Source of the DNA: Cocos nucifera
Taxonomy: Eukaryota > Streptophyta > Magnoliopsida > Arecales > Arecaceae
DNA length: 64,000 nt
Assembly (NCBI GenBank): GCA_006176705.1
Contig: QRFJ01000775.1
Coordinates: 186,001 to 250,000, forward strand
Reading direction: 5' to 3'
The notes under the pieces are model-generated. The model was not told the origin of the DNA. It made no database searches and saw only the letters and a program-made list of their open reading frames with translations. The position numbers were made by a program, and so were the translations under genes. Shown piece after piece: positions 34,785-45,776 of this stretch (position 1 is the first letter of the stretch; each line of letters starts with the position of its first letter).

Positions 34785-36584
34785 TTTATTCAAGATAGTG
34801 GCATTGGAAAGCAGATTAAGCTTGATGAGAAAGTCTCACAAGCAGAACGAGCTAAGGACCAAGTGGAACCAAATCAGGTTGAGCCAATAAGAACACTACC
34901 TCCTCCACCTCGTAGATCGGAAAGAGTTTCCCGTCCCCCTGAAAGATACTTAGGTATTATTTCAGAGGATGTAGAGGAAATGTTCCTCATAGGTAATGGT
35001 GCTCATGGTGATGATCCCAAAACCTACAACGAGGCGATATCAGATATCGACTCCGAGAAATGGCTTGAGGCAATGAAGTCAGAAATTGACTCGATGCACT
35101 CAAACCAAGTCTGGACCTTGGTAGATCCACCAGAAGGTATAGTACCTATTGGGTGTAAATGGATCTTCAAGAGAAAGATTGGTGCAGATGGGAATGTGGA
35201 GACATTCAAGGCTAGACTGATGGCAAAAGGTTATAGTCAACGTGAAGGCATTGACTATCAGGATACCTTTTCCCCGGTAGCTATGCTAAAATCCATCCGC
35301 ACATTGCTTGCTGTTGCAGCCTATTTCGATTATGAAATATGGCAAATGGACGTGAAAACGGCATTCCTAAATGGATATCTTGAGGAAGATATCTATATGG
35401 AACAGCCGCTAGGTTTCACATCCAGTGATACTGATCACAAGGTTTGCAAGCTGCAAAGGTCCATATATGGACTTAAGCAAGCATCTCGGAGCTGGAACAC
35501 TCGTTTCAATGATGTGATCAAAAAGTTTGGTTTCATCAAAAATGAAGAGGAACCATGTGTTTTCAAAAGGGTCAGTGGGAGCGCTGTTGTCTTCCTCGTA
35601 TTGTACGTGGATGACATCCTCCTTATTGGGAATGATATTCCCATGTTGACATCAGTCAAGATGTGGTTGTCCAAGGAATTCTCCATGAAAGACCTAGGTG
35701 AAGCATCCTTTATTCTAGGAATTAAGGTCTATAGGGATAGACCGAATAGGATGCTAGGACTTTCACAGAAGATGTACATAGAGGAAGTACTAAAGAGGTT
35801 TAGTATGGAAAACTCTAAGAGGGGATTAATACCCTTCAGACATGGTATTCATCTTTCCAAGAAGATGTGCCCCAGCACACCTGAGGAAATAGAACGCATG
35901 AGCAAGATCCCTTATGCTTCTGCAATAGGGAGCCTCATGTATGCCATGCTATGTACACGACCTGATATAGCCCATGCTGTGAGTGTCACAAGCAGATATC
36001 AGTCAAATCCAGGTGAAGAACACTGGACTTCTGTGAAATGTATCCTTAAGTACTTGAGAAGAACTAAGGATATGATGTTGGTCTTTGGTAATGGAGAACT
36101 CCAAGTTCAGGGATACACAGACTCGGACTTCATGTCCGATATAGATGATCGAAAGTCGACATCTGGAAGTCTGTTTGTGTGCAATGGTGGAGCTGTCAGC
36201 TGGAAGAGTTCCAAGCAAACTGTGATAGCAGATTCCACCATGGAAGCAGAATATATAGCTGCATCAGAGGCTGCAAAGGAAGCATTCTGGTACAAGAAGT
36301 TTGCTGCAGAAATTGGAGTAATGCCATCAGATGCCATTCCTCTTTACTGCGACAACAATGGCGCCATAGCCCTTGCTAAGGAGCCGAGGTCTCACCAGAA
36401 GTCCAAGCACATTGAGCGGCGATACCATCTCATCCGCGATTACCTTGAGAAAGGTTACGTTGAGGTCAAGAGAGTCAACTCCGCAGATAATGTGGCAGAC
36501 CCACTTACAAAGCCGTTGGGCCAGCAGAAGATCGAAGCCCACCTTGAGAAGATGGGACTTAGACTTGTAGCCAATTGGCTTTAG
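34785..36584 (+). CDS. Copia 2 reverse transcriptase and RNase H
   Basis: Open from the TAG to the natural stop at 36582-36584 (first in-frame ATG-like start at 34863). It begins with the Pro-rich linker RRSERVSRPPERYLG. The RT domain (RVT_2 type) runs from about residue 60 after 34863: WIFKRKIGADG, then YSQREGIDYQDTFSPVAMLK, then WQMDVKTAFLNGYLEEDIYM, then YGLKQASRSWN, then the catalytic YVDD at residue 248-251 (35604-35615). RNase H follows from about residue 410: GYTDSDFMSDIDDRKSTSG, then STMEAEYIAASEA, then CDNNGAIALAKEP, then HIERRYHLIRDYL. All key acidic residues look present, so this domain pair may still be functional if expressed. Confidence 0.93.
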   Translation, partial: FIQDSGIGKQIKLDEKVSQAERAKDQVEPNQVEPIRTLPPPPRRSERVSRPPERYLGIISEDVEEMFLIGNGAHGDDPKTYNEAISDIDSEKWLEAMKSEIDSMHSNQVWTLVDPPEGIVPIGCKWIFKRKIGADGNVETFKARLMAKGYSQREGIDYQDTFSPVAMLKSIRTLLAVAAYFDYEIWQMDVKTAFLNGYLEEDIYMEQPLGFTSSDTDHKVCKLQRSIYGLKQASRSWNTRFNDVIKKFGFIKNEEEPCVFKRVSGSAVVFLVLYVDDILLIGNDIPMLTSVKMWLSKEFSMKDLGEASFILGIKVYRDRPNRMLGLSQKMYIEEVLKRFSMENSKRGLIPFRHGIHLSKKMCPSTPEEIERMSKIPYASAIGSLMYAMLCTRPDIAHAVSVTSRYQSNPGEEHWTSVKCILKYLRRTKDMMLVFGNGELQVQGYTDSDFMSDIDDRKSTSGSLFVCNGGAVSWKSSKQTVIADSTMEAEYIAASEAAKEAFWYKKFAAEIGVMPSDAIPLYCDNNGAIALAKEPRSHQKSKHIERRYHLIRDYLEKGYVEVKRVNSADNVADPLTKPLGQQKIEAHLEKMGLRLVANWL

Positions 36585-36598
36585 GACAAGTGGGAGAT
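36585..36598 (+). other. Copia 2 polypurine tract
   Basis: GACAAGTGGGAGAT lies between the pol stop and the 3' LTR. The AAGTGGGAGA core is the expected plus-strand primer. Confidence 0.8.
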
Positions 36599-38867
36599 TG
36601 TTAGATATATGTGCCCTAGAAGCCAGAATTGGCTGACACTTGTAATACACTTCTAGGGGCAAAATTATAATTTTGACTATAATTAATGAAATGGGTTATT
36701 TTCTATCACACATGTGTATTTAGTGTCTGTGATACATCCTTTGAGTTAATGGTAATGATAATTCATATTTTCAAGAGTTGAAAATTTAAGACATGAATAA
36801 TCATTATTAACTCATAAACAGCTCCCGACCATAGGATCATCACGAGGATGGTGATTGATCCGGAAGGTTGGTGTACGATCGCTTCTCTTTAGTAGATGAG
36901 TCTTGAGTCTACGGTGTGGAGACACCGGAGCGAGAGTACAGGTACTCGTTAGAGAACGAGGGCACTGAGCGTGACCACCTCGAGTAGTCATTAGGAAGTC
37001 TACCTTCTCGTCAATGACTGACTCGATGCTGCAGTAGTGTGTCTGGTTCTTTGACCTGAGATGCATCGGCAGTTCACCTTGAGGGTGTTATAGTTTGACT
37101 ACACCATTACTCGGTCTCCTAGCCATATGGAACCCTGAGGTGTATGTTGGCTATAGCATGTTCATTGTAGGAACTGGATTGCATCAAGATGGGATCTATC
37201 TACCTCGGTGGTAGAGGAGTAGCCCTATGATGATCATGAGAATCAAGTCCTGAAGCCCATGGCCATGGCAGAGTGAAATAATAGAAAGAGTTTCTATTTA
37301 GATTTTCACATTGGACTCGAATCGAATGATTACATCATATGACAGAGACTAGGGTTTGACGAGTTCACCTTAACCCTAATCTGATCGGGGCTCAAGATAG
37401 AAGAACTTAATCACACAGGTAGCTGCACCAAGAGGTTCGCATTCAGCTCTGATGGGTTGCCACCATATACTGCTAGGTGTCACTGGTGGATTTTGGGAGC
37501 AATTAGAATGATTTAGATGATCGATCATTCTAGCTGTTCGAATCAGAAGAGTTCTGATCCATCGAAAGGAGTTTCGATGATGTCTATGATAGAGATCATG
37601 ACATATCCCATTACCATACAGAACTGAACCTAACTGGGTCACACAAACAAGGGTTTGAATCTGGTGATCATCAATTGAACTGATCTAGTTCAATTGATCT
37701 GAATGAGATTCAATTAGGTTCAAGGAAATCGTGCTAGCACTCGATTGAACCTAACGTTCTTCTTTTACTATCATAAATAAGTTGTCCTGACTGAGCCAAA
37801 GGAGTTTGTGCTCAATCAGAGGCCTTCATATGGTCTGACTGGAGGTTGTCCAAGTCAGAATAGGTTGTCTTATTTGTAAGACATTACCTGCCATTTTTGG
37901 TCACCTGCCATTTCTTGTTCTTTGACTTTGGTCAAAAGTCTACCTTTGACTGGTCAAACGTTGACCATTCACCCTTTGACTTTTGACCACATGTCATGCA
38001 CCTATTGGAGAGCTGGTGGGGGCCTGTCCCCCTGCCAGAACCTGGCAAGGAGAAGGGCGCACGCCAAGGGTGGCGTGAGCCCAAGTAGGAGGCGCCTAGG
38101 AGTCCTTGTTGGACAAGGACTCCACCTCCCTTTTGGATTCCAATCAGAGTTCTACTAAGAATCCAGTTTGACTGGTCTTAGGCGCCCTCTAAGGAGGAAT
38201 CCAGGGGTCTCTATTCCAACCAATCAGATTTAGATCTGATTTCACAAAGGGTTGTGATTGGTTGAGAGGAAGAGGAGTTGGATCACAAGAGGTCTATAAA
38301 TAAGACCCTGCGCCCAACCCTAATTCCAATGCTATTAGATACGCCCCAAGGCTGCCTCTCCCCTCCTTCTCCATGCCATAGTCTCTTCTCCCCTTGCTCT
38401 CCACGTCCAAAAGGTGTTTTGGACTTAGTTTGGTGCGATTCAGATCAAGGAAAGGCGATCAAAAGCAAGAAGGCTGCGCTGCTGCAAAAGGACGACTGCA
38501 GATCTTCAAAAGAGTTTTGAAGATCCTCCAGATCAGATCCAGATCTGATTTTTGGAGGTGTGATAGAGAAGAAGAGGATCTCCAGATCCAACCCGAGTGG
38601 ATACCGGTAGAGGCCAGGCGCTTGCGTGGCTAAGATCCAGAACCTTCCGCTGCAATCAGGATCATCTACAGGGTAATAGGATTACCCAAATCAGGTAAAT
38701 TGAATTTGATTTAATTTATCTTATTTTATTTTATTTATTAAAATAATAAGAATCAGATCTGAAATATATCAAGATCTGATTGAGATCAAGAGAAAATTTT
38801 TGAAATATATCTCTTGATCTAATCAGATCTGGACAAACCTGGACCGGAAAATCAGGATTTTCCTTCA
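36599..38867 (+). repeat. Copia 2 3' LTR
   Basis: 2,269 bp, same ends as the 5' LTR except TTTTCCTTCA at its terminus. Followed by the duplication AATGT at 38868-38872. It carries the same W-box cluster (seven cores) and TATA box (38295-38302). Confidence 0.97.
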
Positions 38868-38872
38868 AATGT

Positions 38873-40511
38873 CACTAACACATTCATGACAAAGCACCAG
38901 TAGATTTGTGGTTTTCATAGATTATGATGTAAGATAATACATAGCACACTATAAGATAATACACAATAGGCTATAAGATGGCACATAGTCAATCGTAAGA
39001 TGATACATGACCTGCCACAAGATGATACATGGCTCACCGTAAGATGATACATGGTGTCATGACTCTACTATAGAAAAAATATAGTCATATTTAGTGGCTG
39101 ATAAGAAGAATTTGTAAATTTATGGAATTGAATTTATGAATATAAGTTATCTGATGATGAATTAAAATTCTATTTGATAACGTGATTCCTCAAGATTTAA
39201 ATTATTGAATTGAGACATTTATCATGTTACTTTAGAAAACTGATATATATATATTGTTGCCTGATTTATTTAATTAAAGATATTTCATTATTTACTGGGC
39301 TATCAAGCTCATTACCTTTTATTTTGTTGCTTTTACAAATCTTGATAACTAAAATGATATGAGAATATATATGGAATAATGATTAAAAGTAGAATCTAGA
39401 TATTTTTATTTTAGATTGAAAATTTTATTATATTTGATGTAAGACTTTTGAATATTATTGAATCTTATGGGATATTAAAATTAGATTTTAAATTCTTAAA
39501 TTTTGGATTTAATTTATTGATGAATTATTTTGCTGTTGATTTATGATAGCATGATAAGATGTCTTGTATGCCTGTAGCTAGGAAGGCTTTTCTATGAGTG
39601 TACAATAGTTGTCGCAACCCTTGGCTCGCGATCTTCAGGTCAAGAGCATAACATATGATATAGGCACGTATGTCTTGGATCTATTACTAAACATTCTGAG
39701 TGGGTTCTGAAAACTCAGATAATGATTGACAATCTCTCCTCTATATAAAGAGGGGAGAAAGAAATCCTCAAATGAGTTCTACTTTAAGAACAAAAACTCC
39801 CTCCCTCTCTCTTTCTTTCTCTCTCTCTCTTAGATGTTTCAAAGCTCTAGCTTACTTAAACATTGGAGGATCCATGCAAACAAACTCTGGCAAGTGGACT
39901 TTTAATTGCAAGTAGCAGAGCATTTTTCCTGACTTGACTTTAGGCCCATCTCTAGCTCGGTCCACAACCGACCTCATCCTGAAGCTTTATGGCAACAAAA
40001 GGAAATCTTTCCATTAATAAATTCAGTTCAACTAGAGATGTTGTGTTACTATCAGCCATCCTGTTGCTTCTTGCGTTCTAATCAATTGGCCACAGATGAG
40101 ATACAAGAGAGTTAATAAGTGAGAACAGTGCTTCCTTGATCCTTCCTTCTTGTGTATTTATTCCAATGTTATGTATGTATTCTATCTTCCCTTTAGTGAA
40201 TGTAGCCTAACTGAAATCATAAGTAGGTGGTAGAAAATGGAAGAGATATTGCCTCAGGACCCAACACATTGAGTTCATATATATTGTGACCACTTGTTCT
40301 TCCCACCTAGATATTGTTATTGTTAATTACTCGACTACAAATGAGCTTTTGCATGTTGTGTGACATGCATGGAAGCAATAACTGATGATCATATATATAG
40401 GTCAGTGCACTTGCAGCATCATAATTTTCAAGTTCGGAATATAGTTTTCCTTGCACGGTAGAGGCTGTCCTATATCCAGGAAGATGTTTCACCGTGTAGT
40501 CCCTAGATAAG
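38873..40511. other. Intergenic; short tandem repeat and possible LTR-like promoter
   Basis: At about 38930-39055 a roughly 23-bp unit (TAAGATGATACATG plus variable bases) repeats five or six times. Near 39742 a TATATAAAGAGGGG box is followed by a CT-rich tract, which looks like an LTR or gene promoter, but no ends or coding region could be assigned. Otherwise AT-rich with no gene seen. Confidence 0.45.
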
Positions 40512-40875
40512 ATGCATGGGCTTCTCATCTTGCAAACATGGATGCTATACAATCATAATAAGCTTTTGAAGATTTCAGATACTTCTTTAATATATTATTT
40601 AGACATGGAAGAGGCTTGCAAGCTTTTAGAAGTTGGACTCCTAGGTACCCAAGATTCTACAAAGCTTTGTCCCCCCATGTCCGCTGTCATCAAGCTGCCG
40701 ACCAGGGAGAAGGATGTCCAAGTAGGGAAGAACCAAGCCTGGTCTCATCAGTGATATCATGGACCTCAAAGTCAGAAATCAGAAGAGAGTTGCCGAGGCC
40801 CGTATGTCCTCCACAATGTCCTCTGTAGCAGAGACTTCACCTTTGTCATCAGAGAACAACACATGTGCTCCATGA
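40512..40875 (+). pseudogene. Receptor-like cytoplasmic kinase, last-exon fragment (CRPK1 / At1g16670-like)
   Basis: The first frame reads TWMLYNHNKLLKISDTSL, then MEEACKLLEVGLLGTQDSTK, then LCPPMSAVIKL, which matches kinase subdomain XI (…EEACKFLKVGLLCTQ…RPSMS-VVKML…). After a one-base shift near 40735 the next frame reads PGLISDIMDLKVRNQKR, then MSSTMSSVAETSPLSSEN, and a stop at 40873-40875. PGLISDFMDLKVR followed by a Ser-rich tail is the typical C-terminus of the cold-responsive protein kinase 1 / At1g16670 group. Changes at key positions (CTQ to GTQ, RPSM to CPPM) and the frameshift show decay. Upstream kinase exons are not found in the window, so this is a fragment, probably from a duplicated or broken gene. 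Confidence 0.7.
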
Positions 40876-41167
40876 CCTTCAACATCTGAGCAAGACTGAA
40901 GCTTCAGAAAGTTTAACTGGGTGGAAAAGATACTGAGGTCAGTGTTCATGACTCAAGTAGATTCCATGCAACTGGTTTATTTTTTGAAGTAATTCTTTTC
41001 TTTTTATTTTCATTTTTAACTAAAATTTAGATTCCGTATATATACGCAACCAACTTTGTTAGAACTGGGAACTACGTGGAAATATAAACAGATAAGAGGA
41101 CATTGTTTTATTTTTTGAGCAGAAAAATTTATCTGAGATAACTGCTTCGATCTGATTGTTTAGAGTA
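40876..41167. other. No feature seen between kinase fragment and TR-GAG element
   Basis: Plain AT-rich sequence. Could hold the 3' end of the former kinase gene. No polyadenylation signal stands out. Confidence 0.4.
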
Positions 41168-41172
41168 TTAAG

Positions 41173-42354
41173 TGTTGGGTGATGGAGCCTAATCCACCCA
41201 CAAAAAGAATCCAAGAATCAAGAAGCCCAGAGAAAGCCTAGAAAAAGCCCAAAGAAAAGATCAAAAAAAAAAAAAAAAAGAGAAAAGGCAGGCGGGCCCG
41301 GCCTGCTGGCTAGCGTGGCCCAATGCTAGAAGGCTCGGCCTGGCACGGGCGCACGGCCTACTCGGGCGTGTGGCCCAACGAGCATGCACGACCCCACTGG
41401 CATGCCAACCCGGCCCCTAGCGGGCATTATTCCATGCACAATTGCGCGCGAGCACGCATACATAGATGCACGCAGCCTACCACGATCTACGCCATGTGGC
41501 AGACCAGCAGGACTGCATGGAAGACGTAGACCCCTAAGGGGTCTACCAATTTTTCATGCGACGTTCAGAGGTGTTTTTGGTCTTTTTGAGAAAAGAAACG
41601 AGCGCGGGATTGGGCTGGTCTTCGGTACGCATGGTCTACGCATGGCATATGGCCATAGGGATGGATGGATGAGCGCAATCGAATGGCTCTGATGATTTGC
41701 GGCTTTTTGATGGCTTGATCAAGCACAATTGGATGGCAATCTGAAGTGCGATTGAATGTGTGATTAGTTGATCGGACGGCTAGGAGTTAATTAGATTTTG
41801 ATCAAGACTTGGAACTTTGATTTGGGAATGGATTCAAGTGGTCTTTTGACTATAAAATAGCCTATGAGCAGTGAAGGCTGGGCAAAATGTAGAGGACGCA
41901 ATAGAGCACTCAAAAGCTCTTCTAAGAGAGAGAAGAGGGCTTTTTCAGGAGAGAGAAGAGGGCTTTTCCAAGAGAGAAAAGCGAAAAGAAGAGAGAAACA
42001 GAGAGAAGATAGGGGTTCTTCTTATAAAAAGATAGGAGTTCTTCTTGTGTGCAATCTAGGAGATCACCAGGTAAGTGAAGTGTCTCTATGTGAGATTTTT
42101 TTCTTTTTGTTTGAGATTGCTCTTGCATCTAAAGGAAAGAAAAAAAGAATAACTCTTTTGTTTTTTTATCTCCGATAAACTTTCTATTTTTTAGTGAACA
42201 TATTATTCTGTGCGAGCATAGAGTAGGAGCAAGAGACTCTGAATCATGTGAATTTTCTATATTTGGACTTGTGAGTTTTTTATTTTTTTTCTTCTATAAT
42301 TACTATATCTGCTGTGTATCGCTCTGGAATACTCCGTTCAGTCATTCCACAAGA
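41173..42354 (+). repeat. TR-GAG-like element 5' LTR
   Basis: 1,182 bp. Contains an A-run near 41262-41279 and a TATA box (CTATAAAATAGC, about 41849-41860). The second LTR has the same TATA box near 44379. Confidence 0.85.
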
Positions 42355-42356
42355 AC

Positions 42357-42372
42357 TGATATCAAAGCAGTA
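42357..42372 (+). other. Primer binding site of the TR-GAG-like element
   Basis: TGATATCAAAGCAG follows the LTR after two or three bases. It is a mutated form of the tRNA-Met complement TGGTATCAGAGC. Confidence 0.65.
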
Positions 42373-42388
42373 TTAGGTTCAAGAAAAA

Positions 42389-43075
42389 GTGAGAGCGATG
42401 GTGGAAGAAAAAGAAAAAGTCAAGATCGACAAGTTCGATGGAAAGGACTTCAAGTTCTGGAAGATGCAGATTGAGGATTATCTGCATCAGAAGGGACTCC
42501 ATCTATCTCTTGAAGAAAAGAAACTTGAAAACATGTCACAAACAGAGTGGAAATTATTAGACCACCAAGCTTTGGGAGTTATCAAATTGATGTTGGCCAG
42601 GAACGTTGTATTCAACATCCTGGAAGAAAAGATGATGGCTAATCTGATGAAGGCTCTAACCAACATGTATGAGAAGCCTTCAGCCTCCAACAAGATATAT
42701 CTTATGCATCATCTGTTTAATTTGAAGATGCTTGAAGGTGCATCTGTTACTGATCACATCAATGAATTTAATTTGATTACTAGTCTATTTAGCTCTATTG
42801 ATATTAGTTTTGAGGATGAGATTCGTATCTTAATTTTACTATCCTCTTTGTCCAAGAGTTGGGGTGCTATTGTAATCACTGTAAGTAGTTCTTGTGAATC
42901 AAGCAAGCTGAGATTTGAAGAGGTCCGAAACTTGATTCTCAGTGAAGATATCAAGAGGAGAGAATTCAAAAAAAACTTTGATTTTATCTTGGTTATTCAA
43001 GAAGACAGAGGAAAAATTACACAGTCCAAGCAGAAGAGCCAATCAAAACTGAAAGATGATGGGTGTTGGCACTGA
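42389..43075 (+). CDS. Gag of the TR-GAG-like element
   Basis: 228 codons from ATG 42389. The opening KIDKFDGKDFKFWKMQIEDY is typical of copia gag (UBN2/DUF4219 type). It continues with LMLARNVVFNILEE, LHHLFNLKML-like and ITSLFSSIDISFEDE, and a basic tail. The frame stops at 43073 inside the zinc knuckle (DDGCWH, stop). The remaining knuckle residues KGHIRKNC follow in the same frame beyond the stop. Gag alone could in principle coat RNA in trans with enzymes from a related element (inference). Confidence 0.8.
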   Translation: MRAMVEEKEKVKIDKFDGKDFKFWKMQIEDYLHQKGLHLSLEEKKLENMSQTEWKLLDHQALGVIKLMLARNVVFNILEEKMMANLMKALTNMYEKPSASNKIYLMHHLFNLKMLEGASVTDHINEFNLITSLFSSIDISFEDEIRILILLSSLSKSWGAIVITVSSSCESSKLRFEEVRNLILSEDIKRREFKKNFDFILVIQEDRGKITQSKQKSQSKLKDDGCWH

Positions 43076-43640
43076 GCAAGAAAGGGCACATCAGGAAGAA
43101 CTGCTAGGCAAAATAGAAGAATAAAGGATAGAATGACGAATCCATCAATACAGCAATGGAGGAAATAGCTAATGCCCTAATCTTCAGTGTGGACAGTCTG
43201 ATGGAGTCATGGATCCTGAACTCCATAGCTTCATTTCACTTTACTTCATAAAAAGAGTGTATGATAAATTACACTACCAAAAATTTTGAAAAGGTTCATC
43301 TCGATGATGGTGAACCAATGGATATTGTGGGAAGATGATGTGCATATAAAGATGTCGAATCAATCGATATGGAAGTTCAAGAATGTCAGACATATCCCAG
43401 GTCTAAAGAGGAATCTGATTTCGATAGGGTAGCTGGATGCGGAAGGATACGGTATAACTTTTGTTGGTAGCTCTTAGAAGATCACCAAATGTGCTACAAT
43501 GATAGCATGAGGCAGCAAACCGGGTATCCTCTACATGACCAGTAACATCAGAGATTCGGTGATCAAAAAATTAGAACGGTGTAGGGCCTCAATTGACCTC
43601 CAAAGTTAGCTGAGTGGAGATGCCGCACAGAATACTAACA
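43076..43640 (+). pseudogene. Remnant of zinc knuckle and protease, then pol deletion
   Basis: After the gag stop the same and shifted frames give KGHIRKNC, then ESWILNSIASFHFTS (active-site box, expected LDSGAS, here LNSIAS), then VHLDDGEPMDIVG and SNQSIWKFKNVRHIPGLKRN-like sequence. The integrase, RT and RNase H are absent: the remnant runs within about 150 bp into the 3' LTR purine tract AGGTGGAGAGT. Confidence 0.65.
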
Positions 43641-43714
43641 TATTTTCTGAAAGTTTATTTTTTTCTATTTCAGATGGATGCATATTTAGGTATCTTAGTC
43701 TCTAGGTGGAGAGT

Positions 43715-44881
43715 TGTTAGATAGTGGGGCCTAATCCACCCACAAGAAGAGCCCAAGAATCAAGAAGCCTAGAGAAAGCCTAGAAAAAGTTCAAAGAAAA
43801 GACCAAAAAAAAGGAGAAAGGGGCAATCGGGCTCAGCTCGCTGGCTGTCGCGGCTCGACGCCAGTAGGCCCGGCCAGCCTGGGACAGGCGTGCTGCTTGG
43901 GATGGGCTTGCGGCCAAGCGAGCGCGTGCGACCCTATTGGCACACCAGCCTGGCCCCTCACGGGCATTGTCCCATGCGCATGAGTGCACGCACGCAGACG
44001 TGCATGGCCCATCGCAATCTATGCCGCGTGGCAAACCAACGGGGGCCGCATAAAAGACATAGACTCCTAAGGGGTCTACCAATTTTTCACACAATGTTCA
44101 GGGTGTTTTTAGTCTTTTTGAGTGAAGAAACGAGCGTGGGATTAGGCTGGTCTTCGGTATGCACGATCTATGTGCTGCATATGGCTATAGGGACACGCGG
44201 ACAAGCACAATCAAACGACTCTCGTGACTTGCAGCTTTGATGGCTTAAACAGGTGCAATTGGACAGTGATCTGAAGCACGATCGAATGCATGATGAGTTG
44301 ATCGGATAGCTAGGAATTAATTAGATTTTGATCAACTCGGAACTCTAATTTGGGCATGGATTGAAGCGGTTTTTTGGCTATAAAATAGCATGTGGGCAGT
44401 AAAGGCTGGGTAGAATGCAGGGGATGCGATAGAGCACCCAAGAGCTCTTCCAAGAGAGAGAAGAGGGCTTTTTCGGGAGAAAAAAGAGATCTTTTCCAAG
44501 AGAGAAAAGAAAGAGAAAGAGAGAAAGAGAGAGAAAATAGGGATTCTTCTTGTAAGAAGGTAAGGGGTTCTTCTTGTGTGTAATCTAGGAGATGGATCAC
44601 CAGGTAAGCAAGTTGCCTCTAGGTGAGGTTTTTTTCTTCCTATTTGAAATTGCTCTTGCATCCGAAGGAGAGAGAAAAAAGTAATTCTTTTATTTCTCCT
44701 GTAAACTTCATGTTTTTAGTAAATATATTATTCTGTGCAGGCGTGGACTAGGAGCAAGAGACTCCGAACCATATGAAATTTTTATGTTTGGGCTTGTGAG
44801 TTTTACTTTTCTTCTTTCTTCTGCAATTATCATATTTGCTGCGTATCGCTTTGGAGCACTCCGCTCGATCGATCCACAACA
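43715..44881 (+). repeat. TR-GAG-like element 3' LTR
   Basis: 1,167 bp. Same layout as the 5' LTR. It begins TGTTAGATAGTGGGGCC where the 5' copy has TGTTGGGTGATGGAGCC. Confidence 0.85.
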
Positions 44882-45647
44882 TTATGATCACATGCACATA
44901 GGACAATTTGATCTTTCTCTGCATGCGTTTGCTGTAAATGGATAGCCGCTAAACAATATCTACAATCTAGTTAAAATTTTTCTGGTCTCCAAGATATTTA
45001 ACTACATAAATGGATCTTACAAAGTTTATCTTTCTATGGATCTTACACGTGATGCATCTTATTTTCTTGTGAATTACTTAGGAAGAGGAAAGTAAACCTT
45101 AACCTCTCATTTTCAGTGTTCTACATTCGGAGGGATTTATGGTTTTATGGAGGATCTAAATCCTCTTCTCTTAACCCCCAAATTTTTTTTAAAAAAAAAA
45201 AAAATGGAAGAAGAAGAAGATTTATGGTTCCTTCATTCCTTTCTCTTTTAATTATCCCTTTTCTAGTGACAGAACAATAGAATGATAGCTTCTGTTAAGT
45301 TTCGGTCCAGGGTGACTCGTTAATGACATGGGTAAGATTTGGGTCTAAAGTTTAATCCAAATTCTCCTTTCAGTATGGGATGACTTTTCTTGGGCCTCTA
45401 TGTTAGAAATCGAACAAAACAGTTGATCTTCTTTTTTTTTAAATAAAAATTCAGTTCAAGTCAAGTCTCTAATTTGGCACTTGTGTTGGCAAATTCAAAC
45501 TGGTATGACAACCAAATCTAGATTTCAAAGCCAAAACTAACAAATATAATGGGACCTTACTTTCAGTCATCTTACTAGGATAAATATTCACCGCATCCAC
45601 TTGCACTCCTAATGTTACAAGCTCCTCATCTCAATCTTTATTACCAG

Positions 45648-45776
45648 CTAATTTCAAAGACTTGGAATGATAATAGTTAATGTTATTACAAATTAATTTC
45701 AAAGACTTGGGATGATAATAGTTAATGTTATTACAAATTAATTTCAAAGACTTGGAATGATAATAGTTAATATTAA
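45648..45776. repeat. 45-bp minisatellite, about 3 copies
   Basis: The phrase AATTTCAAAGACTTGGAATG, then ATAATAGTTAATGTTATTAC recurs with its ATTTC at 45651, 45696 and 45741, an exact 45-bp period with one or two substitutions. Confidence 0.9.

Larger units (their letters stand above)
28496..38867 (+). mobile_element. Ty1/copia element 2, complete and young, plus strand
   Basis: 10,372 bp. Both LTRs are 2,269 bp. The target duplication AATGT is at 28491-28495 and 38868-38872. The internal region has a tRNA-Met primer site, a 1.87-kb leader, gag, protease, integrase, RT, RNase H in copia order and a purine tract before the 3' LTR. By hand I count about 16 base differences between the LTRs (0.7%), so insertion is recent. 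Gag-pol is nevertheless interrupted by two single-base frameshifts and one in-frame TAG, so it cannot move alone. Protein style resembles the Tork-type, TNT1-like group (inference). Confidence 0.97.
41173..44881 (+). mobile_element. Non-autonomous copia element with gag only (TR-GAG-like)
   Basis: 3,709 bp. LTRs at 41173-42354 and 43715-44881 share ends TGTT…CCACAACA (CCACAAGA in the 5' copy). Possible target duplication TTAAG (41168-41172) versus TTATG (44882-44886), one mismatch. A tRNA-Met-like primer site follows the 5' LTR. The interior is 1,360 bp and keeps gag, a zinc-knuckle region and the start of protease, with no integrase, RT or RNase H. LTRs differ at many sites, so it is old. 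It is unrelated in sequence to the copia 2 family. Confidence 0.85.
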
